Below, piece by piece: positions 57,483 through 64,000 of a stretch of 64,000 nt of DNA. Source of the DNA: Eutypella sp. D-1 (Eukaryota > Ascomycota > Sordariomycetes > Xylariales > Diatrypaceae); contig JAJTTP010000022.1 of NCBI GenBank assembly GCA_023313575.1, forward strand, positions 638,556 through 702,555, read 5' to 3'. The notes under the pieces were generated by a model. That model saw only the letters and a list, made by a program, of their open reading frames with translations. It did not search any database and was not told where the DNA came from. A program made the position numbers and the translations under genes. Each line of letters starts with the position of its first letter. Within the stretch, counting starts at the first letter, position 1.

Positions 57483-58463
57483 TTTTTTATATATAATACT
57501 GTTACGGTATAAAGGCGAATAGGTAGCGTACCGCCACCTATCCTGCCCTATGTAGCAGCACGGGTATATATATATCTGGAGTTACGATCCTACTAGGCGG
57601 TACAGCCCCCTTAGGGAGGTCCAATCCAGCTGTCCCATACACTACACAGTGTCGGCACCCAGCTGCCTTAGGTGTAGCCCTACTTATAGGCTTACATGTA
57701 AATTAGCCCTAGATAGCATGGTCTGCCAGGACGTAAAATAAATTATCATCATTATCATCTTCGCGTAATAACAAAATCCTTTTAACCATCTTTATAACGG
57801 TATAGCTATACAGGCTCGCAGGTCGCACCATATACTAGGGTATGGCTTAAAAACAATAGGTTTAAGGTAGTAAAATCTATCTGCTACTTAAGGTGTAAGC
57901 GGTGCCGTAAATATGGTAGGTATTGCCAGGGCTTATCGCCTTATTATAAAACCTATTAAGCCATACCACATATTATTATCGCAACTAATAAAAGCAGCTT
58001 ATTATGGTTATAAGGCTTTTTTTTATAAATAAAGTTACGGGGTAACATTCCCCCGCTTTTATTTATATATAAGCCTTTTAAATAGCTTTTTTTTTATTAA
58101 AAGTTAAAAAATATAAAATTAGTTTTATTTATATTATAACGCTTTTTATATTAAGTATACTGGATGTAATAATTATAAAAACTAAAGGCTGCTTGTTAAG
58201 GCAGGCAGCATAATAATGCCTTTATTTTATGCTAAGACTTAAAAGTGCACGGATCGCATACTGCTTATTAAATAACTTTCTTATTTAAGAAGTGTGGGTC
58301 CGAAAGCCAGAGAAATTTTAGTGGAAAAAAAATCGATATAAGAACCCTTCGTTTCACTCCGGTACTTCGTACCTCCATAAAACGAGGGCACAGAGTGCAT
58401 ATTGCCGCATTCTGCCAATGGGGTAACCGAAGCCGATGTTACGAACGACGGCAAGGGCCTGAT

Positions 58464-58487
58464 GCCAGTGCCAGTGCCAGTGCCAGT
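58464..58487 (+). repeat. (GCCAGT)4 tandem repeat
   Basis: Four perfect 6-bp units. No coding context was recognised. Confidence 0.9.
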
Positions 58488-59438
58488 CCCGCGTGGTCAC
58501 CCCGGCTGTGGCGAACAGCACTGCTTATTAAGCTGCTGGATAGGTAGTCGCTACACGTACCAGTAATACGTACATGCTCCGGTTGCACATCGAAAGAAAT
58601 CCAACCATTTTCCAATCGGAAGACAGTATTGCCTCACGCTTATCACTTTGCAGCTTCAGTGGCGTTGGCATCTCTTGGCGCACCTTCATCTGGAACCGTG
58701 TAGGTAAGGCATAATCCTTACTTGGTCTGGCTTGCATCTTTGTGTGGCTTGAAATAGGAATAGAAAAGGACTCCGCCGTGCAGGTAGTTAGGATAACGAT
58801 TGTCCCACTTCCGCCACTGCCCATATGAGATCTGGTTGTACCATCTATTGTACCATAAATTGCTATCGTCAGCCGGATACCCCGACAAACAGGGGTAGTC
58901 CCATAATTTACGCAACCACACTTCTTGACTTCTCCGATTTATCCGTATGGTGAATCACAGCATAACAGTAGCAGCGTAGGGTATCATCTTGGCCATTTCT
59001 GACTGCATATGCGCCGGCAAGCCTCCTATCCAGTTCAATTCATTCCGTCGAAGAATATGGTTGGTTGATATCATGGATACACTCGGATCATAAAACATAG
59101 GAGGGTGTACGGAATGAGGGGTTAAGTATGGCTCACCGAAAAGGGGGCGTTAGAGAGTACTGTATACAATATAACAGTTTACAGCATGATTAAGGCAATC
59201 AGAAATAAAGCTGAAGATACTAAATTTAATGTTTCCGCCTTGATTTAACCTGCTTATTTAACTACTGAAGATAGAAAGGAATGCCAGTTGGATTTTAGTT
59301 CTGTGAGAGCCTTCTTGGGCTGAGACTAAACTCATCCTATATATCCAAAAGGTGTGGGGCATAATTCTCCTATTTTGAAATTAACCATCATACCGGAAGT
59401 TGCTCAGACACGAATCCACACACCGGCAAGATTAACCA

Positions 59439-60245
59439 ATGCCCAGACAACCTGCCATGAATCGGGTGAGATCTCAGGATCGCCGAGCCCTATCCAGCAC
59501 GATAGAGAAGGATGGCCGGTCTGTAGCCAAGCTGCATAACTCATCTGCTCAAGTCTCTGACCAGTCAACATTATTATCTGAAGGCACAGACGATGCCGAG
59601 GATGTCTTCGAAGATGCCTTAGAGCATATTCTACCAGAAAATAATCTAGAAATACCTCCGTCTCCATCTGGCATCACTACTAATTCACTGACGCTCTCAG
59701 TGGAGGCCCAGAAACATCCATTTGAGCCTCTCACACCGAACCTGCTTGCCAGCAACCCCCAGTTAGTTCGGCTCCCCACTTTTGAATCACTCACGACTAA
59801 CTTGCCTTTTTTTTATAGAAAATCAGACCCCCTGCCGTATGCACGCGCACCGTCCAATATAGGAACTTCGACCTCAGCGTGGACTGATAATAGTACGATT
59901 CTCGATAACAGTCAAATCATAGACCACGCCGTGCCACCAGGGTCCGACACTGGGATCTACACTACCGCTTGTGTGAGCTGTGGTTCTCGAAAAAAGGGTC
60001 TATCATTCTGTAACATTTGTCAGGTGACCTTCTGCCAACAATGTTGGCCTGGGCAGATCGTGCATAAGATGTCCCGTGTCCACGAGGCAACCAACCCGGA
60101 AACTGCAGCGAAGGTTCAAAGCATCCTATCGCCGCCAACAAATGAGTTCGTCCGAGAACAACTCTATAGGGCTGACGCAACGACTGCATGGTTTGGTACG
60201 ATATGCATCCACAAACCAGGAAGGGTATGGCTAATGAGCGAATAG
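59439..60245 (+). CDS. Truncated B-box-like zinc-finger protein: N-terminal part of a patatin/GTPase immune-type protein
   Basis: Open frame of 268 aa. Residues 1-170 are low-complexity. A zinc-binding B-box-like module follows: C178-x2-C181, C191-x2-C194, C199-x2-C202, H209, H215 (CVSCGSRKKGLSFC...FCQQCW...HK). Next comes ATTAWFG, the segment that in fungal patatin-like proteins leads into a P-loop domain. Right after TGGTTTG (60,195) a splice donor GTACGA occurs; the last 16 residues to the stop at 60,245 are probably intron read-through. The exon ends in phase 1, exactly matching the orphan exon at 63,245 on the other strand. Whether the truncated ORF makes a stable protein is unknown. Confidence 0.7.
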   Translation: MPRQPAMNRVRSQDRRALSSTIEKDGRSVAKLHNSSAQVSDQSTLLSEGTDDAEDVFEDALEHILPENNLEIPPSPSGITTNSLTLSVEAQKHPFEPLTPNLLASNPQLVRLPTFESLTTNLPFFYRKSDPLPYARAPSNIGTSTSAWTDNSTILDNSQIIDHAVPPGSDTGIYTTACVSCGSRKKGLSFCNICQVTFCQQCWPGQIVHKMSRVHEATNPETAAKVQSILSPPTNEFVREQLYRADATTAWFGTICIHKPGRVWLMSE

Positions 60246-63245
60246 GACCGGGTTGTTGTGTAAGACTGCGCCATCGATGTATGTCTTCTGGGACGCCTTA
60301 TGATGGAATGAGGTGAAGAACCGAGGAGCAGCAGCGGTTGCGCGAGCCCTAAAGATAGGCTTTGTTAGCAAATCTTACGTGTGTAGTTAATAGCAGCATT
60401 TTATAACCTACGCTTCCCAAATTTTCAGTTCCGACGTCACCAGCTCCGGACGCTGGAAATGATAGCTGTCTTTCATAAGTATTAGTGTCTATGTTAACCT
60501 TTTCGATTCGCTTTATGGGTGCTTAGTCGGAAACTCACTTGGCTGGGGCCTCCGAGGTGGATTGTAATTCGATAAAAGATAAGTCTTGTTGCCAGCAAGT
60601 GAGGTTGCTGTTACGGCCACCTTTACTTGATACTCATTTGACTCGCTCGGACGTTGCCCACCGAAGAGGTAAAGGTCCGCTGGAAAGGCTTCAACCAGTG
60701 CCTTTTCTAGTGTTGATGTTTGGTATCTTGAATGGTGATAGTTCTCAACGAATGCGCCGATTACAGGGATTGTACTCCCAATACGCCGGGTAAATGCTTC
60801 ATGACAGAGTGTCGTAAAACGTTCCATACATTCCTCAACCGTCCAGTTCATTGAAGCAAGTCCTAAGGCTACAAGACCACCAGTACTAAGTCTGTCAGTA
60901 TATAGCACGGGTAAGTAAGGTAGGAGGGTATACCAACCTGGTTCCGACAATAAGATCAATGAAGCACTGGATAGGCACGCCTCCTAGAGCCTTTTCGATC
61001 TGTCGTAGTATTTCGAGTTCAACAATTCCACGAATCCCGCCCCTATAAACAACTCGTTTCAGTGCGCCGAAGATACTCTATATGGCTATAGCATAACTTA
61101 CCCGTCCAGCGAGAGGATCCGAACCCCTGCTTGTTTAGGCTTCAAGTGGATTTTCCAAGATGAGTATCTTCTGTTGCCATCTCCCTCGATGGGACACTCA
61201 GATACCTCGATCACATTGAAGCCAATAGGGTGGCCATATGTGCGCACACAGGCGCTACATAGAACATGTCCACAAGGGAGGAAGTGCTCTGGTTGCCCAA
61301 ATAAACAGCAATAGCATGTCGTATGGCTGATCAATACAGCGGCAACTTTGCCTTCGACATCAGTGTGCTTAGCATGGCTGTATAGGTTTGCGAGAATCAT
61401 TTTCTTGTGGATCTCGGCAGCAACTTGCTCTTCATTGTTGCCAGTGTCGTTAACCCGAACTGCTAATTCTTTCAGCAGCTCAGTTAAACAACAAAAGACT
61501 TTGTCGCAGATGGCTTTGGTCTTGTCGACTGTGAATCTGGACAGGTAATCCCCGGCAGCAAGGACCTTCCCATCCGATGACTGGTGTCCTTTGGACGTGT
61601 GCCCAGATCGCACATTGACACAGCGGGCTCCTGTTTTAAAATGGGTAAACTCGCATGGCCAGTGGTGGTCGCAGAAGTTCTCTAATGCGTCTTGAAGATG
61701 ATTGATGTAATTTGGAAGGACCTTGGAAGCAGACCCTAGTATAGAATCTGTTAGCTAACGTTCTCCCATCGGCCATAAGGATTGCACATACCCTTGTTGT
61801 TATGTCGTGCGGAATCCAGCATGACACATGACGCAACCATGTAACTCAATTCAGAGAAGACCCTATTCGCGTCCATTTTCTGTTCTGATTTCATGAGTTC
61901 CGTAATATGCAAGGCAAGCTTAAGGATATTCCCCCCGAAATCTGGCGGAATCGGAGAGCTGCGGAAGGATGCTTGAACAAAGTCAAAGGGCGACTCCAAT
62001 GTGTCAGAAAAATGATTGGTGGCTTCTTGCAAATATGATTGCAAATCTTCAACATCAAGTTGCATCCGAAAATCATATCGTGACTTTCTAGCAGATATGG
62101 AAGCGACCAGGATAGAATTATACAATTTGTTGACCTGGTCGCTCATCAGCTTCGGGCGTCCCTGGGAGGGTAGGCGGATGATCTGAATGGAGATAATAGT
62201 TAACACAATACATATTAATACCGTAATGACGGGAAGCCCAGTGCCCTACCTGGATCGAGCTGTAGTAACAGAGAACAAGGTCTTCTAAGGTACTGATAGC
62301 CTTCCCTCTCTCCCTCCAGAACTGTGCCCACTTCCTCATTGTCACGTTGCGATTCACTGTATGCGCAAGGTCATACAGAATAGTCTCCGTGCCGCCTAGG
62401 AAATCCCAAAGTCTCTCGTCCAGATCGTTCTCGGACGCATTCAAAGCAATTATTGCGTGAGGCAAGATCGGCTGATTGGAGGACGTCTCTATCGCTGCTG
62501 CTGCCCATACAACAAGTTTCTCGAAGACATGCTCAATAACCCTATTTAAGTCCTGGATGTGAGTACATATTGTATACATATTATGTGGTATATATTACTA
62601 TGTAAACAATAGATCTCGTAGACGAACGTGAAGTGACTGACCTTGGGTTTCGTAGCACAAAGACGATCACGTCGGAAAATGTGTAAAGTAATCTCGGATA
62701 TAGATTAGTCACGGCAAATTCTCGACTCTGTGTACGAGAAGTGCTTGCCCATGACAATTCTCTTTCAAAGGTTACCTTTGCCTTCGGGGTTTTAGGATCG
62801 TGCTCGGTGCCTCGATTGTCCTCGCGGCGTTTTCTCTTGAATATTGCACCAAGTGGCTCTCGCTCTCCGCCCTCGAGTCCTTCGCAATCCGCGTATAGGA
62901 TAGGCGCTTGGGCATCGGCTGTTTTTGGGTCCACGTAAAGATGGACATCTTCTGAGGTCGGTAAATGTGCCCCTCGCGGGCCAACCACCGGCGTTGCGTA
63001 CCCCGCTTGGCCATTTACCGAGAATTCGATGAGCAGCTTGACTATCGTGCTCTTTCCTGCACCTGTCTGTCCTACAACCGAGACAAGACTGGGTGTCCGT
63101 CTGTCGCGGTCGATAGTCGGCCACTCTTCTTGAAAGCCAGAATTGTTGGAAGGACGCGTGGTTTCCATCAGTTCTGTGAAGCGGCCATAATCTTGGAACA
63201 TCGGAGGCGTAAGGTCATCTGGCCGATACACTCCATACTTAGGGT
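60231..63245 (-). pseudogene. P-loop / RING / patatin-like phospholipase gene lacking its first exon and 3' end
   Basis: Eight exons keep one open frame of about 853 codons: 63,245-62,638, 62,552-62,250, 62,182-61,792, 61,735-61,102, 61,042-60,938, 60,885-60,539, 60,469-60,412, 60,348-60,231. In order: P-loop VVGQTGAGKST with the downstream DCEGLEGG motif; a helical region; a RING-like CYCCLFGQPEHFLPCGHVLC; then patatin with DGGGIRG, the nucleophile motif GTSTGG (restored by the fifth intron), ARATAAAPRFF and the dyad motif DGA. These fungal proteins resemble NLRs with a phospholipase effector. No in-frame ATG precedes the P-loop exon: a TGA lies just upstream, then only the internal ATG of PPMFQDYG. 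The frame ends in a stop shortly after NNPV, where the family continues for hundreds of residues. Both ends therefore look broken by rearrangement. Confidence 0.75.
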
Positions 63246-63796
63246 CTGTTTTGCAGTAAAATCATGATTTGGATTATGGCCCGTGGACACCTTGTTTGTC
63301 ACAAGGTGGGGGGGCTATCCCGGCTTGGAATATTATATTCTTTAATACTTTTATTCATTTAATAATAAACGGTTATGGTCTTAAGGTCCTTAGGAAAAAG
63401 AAAAAAAAGGGAAAAAGGAAAAGTCTTTTAACCCCGCACAGGCTTAATTAATATACCCGTCCGTCCTTACGTAATTAATAAGGATTGCTGTTAAGGTTTT
63501 AATTTATAATATCCCTTTATATAATATTATTATAAACTGCGTTTTTATATATATTAAAATATAAAAAGTATTATAAAGGTTTAAGTTTTAACGTATAATA
63601 AAAAGCTTTTAAAGCTTTTAACATTAAATAAATAATACGGTTATTATAAATAAACTTAAAAAAAAGTAATATTAATAATGTTATAAATAAAAAAGATTTT
63701 AAACTAAATGTAACCATTTTAAGCCATTTATTTAATAATGGCCTTAATAAAGCATTAAATGCTTTAAAGCATTTATTTTATTTATTTATTAATAGC
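63246..63796 (+). other. AT-rich subtelomeric sequence with repeat block
   Basis: The first ~50 bp are probably the 3' part of the intron that once preceded the P-loop exon. From about 63,330 composition becomes AT-rich and RIP-like up to the telomere. It contains the block 63,373-63,483 shared with 57,377-57,482. No gene was seen. Confidence 0.6.
63373..63483 (+). repeat. Subtelomeric repeat block, terminal copy
   Basis: Same order of motifs as 57,377-57,482, including TACGTAATTAATAAGG. It lies about 310 bp from the telomeric array. Confidence 0.65.
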
Positions 63797-64000
63797 TTAG
63801 GGTTAGGGTTAGGGTTAGGGTTAGGGTTAGGGTTAGGGTTAGGGTTAGGGTTAGGGTTAGGGTTAGGGTTAGGGTTAGGGTTAGGGTTAGGGTTAGGGTT
63901 AGGGTTAGGGTTAGGGTTAGGGTTAGGGTTAGGGTTAGGGTTAGGGTTAGGGTTAGGGTTAGGGTTAGGGTTAGGGTTAGGGTTAGGGTTAGGGTTAGGG
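63797..64000 (+). repeat. Telomere, (TTAGGG)34
   Basis: Thirty-four perfect TTAGGG units, 204 bp, run to the window end without a variant repeat. The G-rich strand points outward, so this is a right chromosome end. The array follows directly on AATAGC with no degenerate transition zone. Confidence 0.99.

Larger units (their letters stand above)
57065..59438. other. Subtelomeric spacer, partly AT-rich and repeat-derived
   Basis: 57,360-58,290 is AT-rich, with a block (57,377-57,482) shared with the chromosome end. 57,530-57,740 has ordinary composition and resembles the tail of a repetitive element (ends GACGTAAAATAAATTATCATC). A (GCCAGT)4 repeat lies at 58,464-58,487. Minus-strand frames at 58,528-58,921 read W/Y-rich peptide (LWDYPCLSGYPADD) that I cannot assign. 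No gene is confidently called. Confidence 0.55.

Noticed and set aside
58528..58921. W/Y-rich minus-strand frames as a gene
   Set aside because: Two short overlapping frames need an impossibly short intron to join; no family recognised and no start context.
62553..62642. Frameshift between the first two patatin-gene exons on the minus strand
   Set aside because: The strongest donor (GTCAGT) breaks the frame, but the overlapping donor GTCACT four bases on restores it and yields a family-like sequence, so no frameshift is required.
63797..64000. CRISPR-like or satellite array
   Set aside because: The unit is the canonical TTAGGG telomere repeat without spacers.

Overview
The window is the right-hand end of a chromosome of a filamentous ascomycete (Pezizomycotina, probably Sordariomycetes-like). 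It ends in 34 perfect TTAGGG repeats with the G-rich strand running outward. Short GT-AG introns (about 50-130 nt), HET and NACHT incompatibility-type genes, an AA9 polysaccharide monooxygenase, a Zn2Cys6 regulator and a retroelement with a clear repeat-induced point mutation (RIP) signature all fit this.

Layout. Positions 1-11,200 are accessory: the 5' part of a membrane glycosyltransferase-like gene, a HET-domain gene, a nucleoside phosphorylase-NACHT (NLR-like) gene, an FAD oxidase and a broken relic of a second one. Two copies of a ~210-bp TATA-containing repeat lie here, with a third at 43.6 kb. Positions 11,600-18,600 hold small metabolic and secreted functions (two short-chain dehydrogenases, an AA9 LPMO, a dimeric alpha-beta barrel protein). 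Positions 18,900-39,600 are core: two intron-containing tRNAs, mitochondrial acyl carrier protein, the 23-kDa iron-sulfur subunit and the GRIM-19-like subunit of complex I, a protoglobin-like protein, GH36 alpha-galactosidase, the RNA polymerase II CTD phosphatase FCP1 and an epoxide hydrolase. Positions 39,900-48,500 return to accessory genes: a secreted PAF-acetylhydrolase-like esterase, a Zn2Cys6 factor, an unknown three-exon gene, an NmrA-like reductase and a PQQ-type sugar dehydrogenase.

From 48,765 to 55,050 lies a complete Ty1/copia retrotransposon: 201-bp LTRs, 5-bp target duplication ACCCG, interior almost stripped of CpA/TpG. It sits 76 bp beyond the stop codon of an intact HMT1-type ABC half-transporter. 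The last 7 kb hold a rearranged immune-type gene. A B-box-like N-terminal exon on the + strand (59,439-60,195) faces, tail to tail, eight minus-strand exons (63,245-60,231) encoding P-loop, RING-like and patatin domains. The splice phases of the two halves match exactly, which suggests one ancestral gene broken by an inversion. AT-rich subtelomeric repeats and the telomere follow.

Most multi-exon models were built by hand from ORF continuity, splice-site consensus, phase and family motifs. No alignment or expression data were available.
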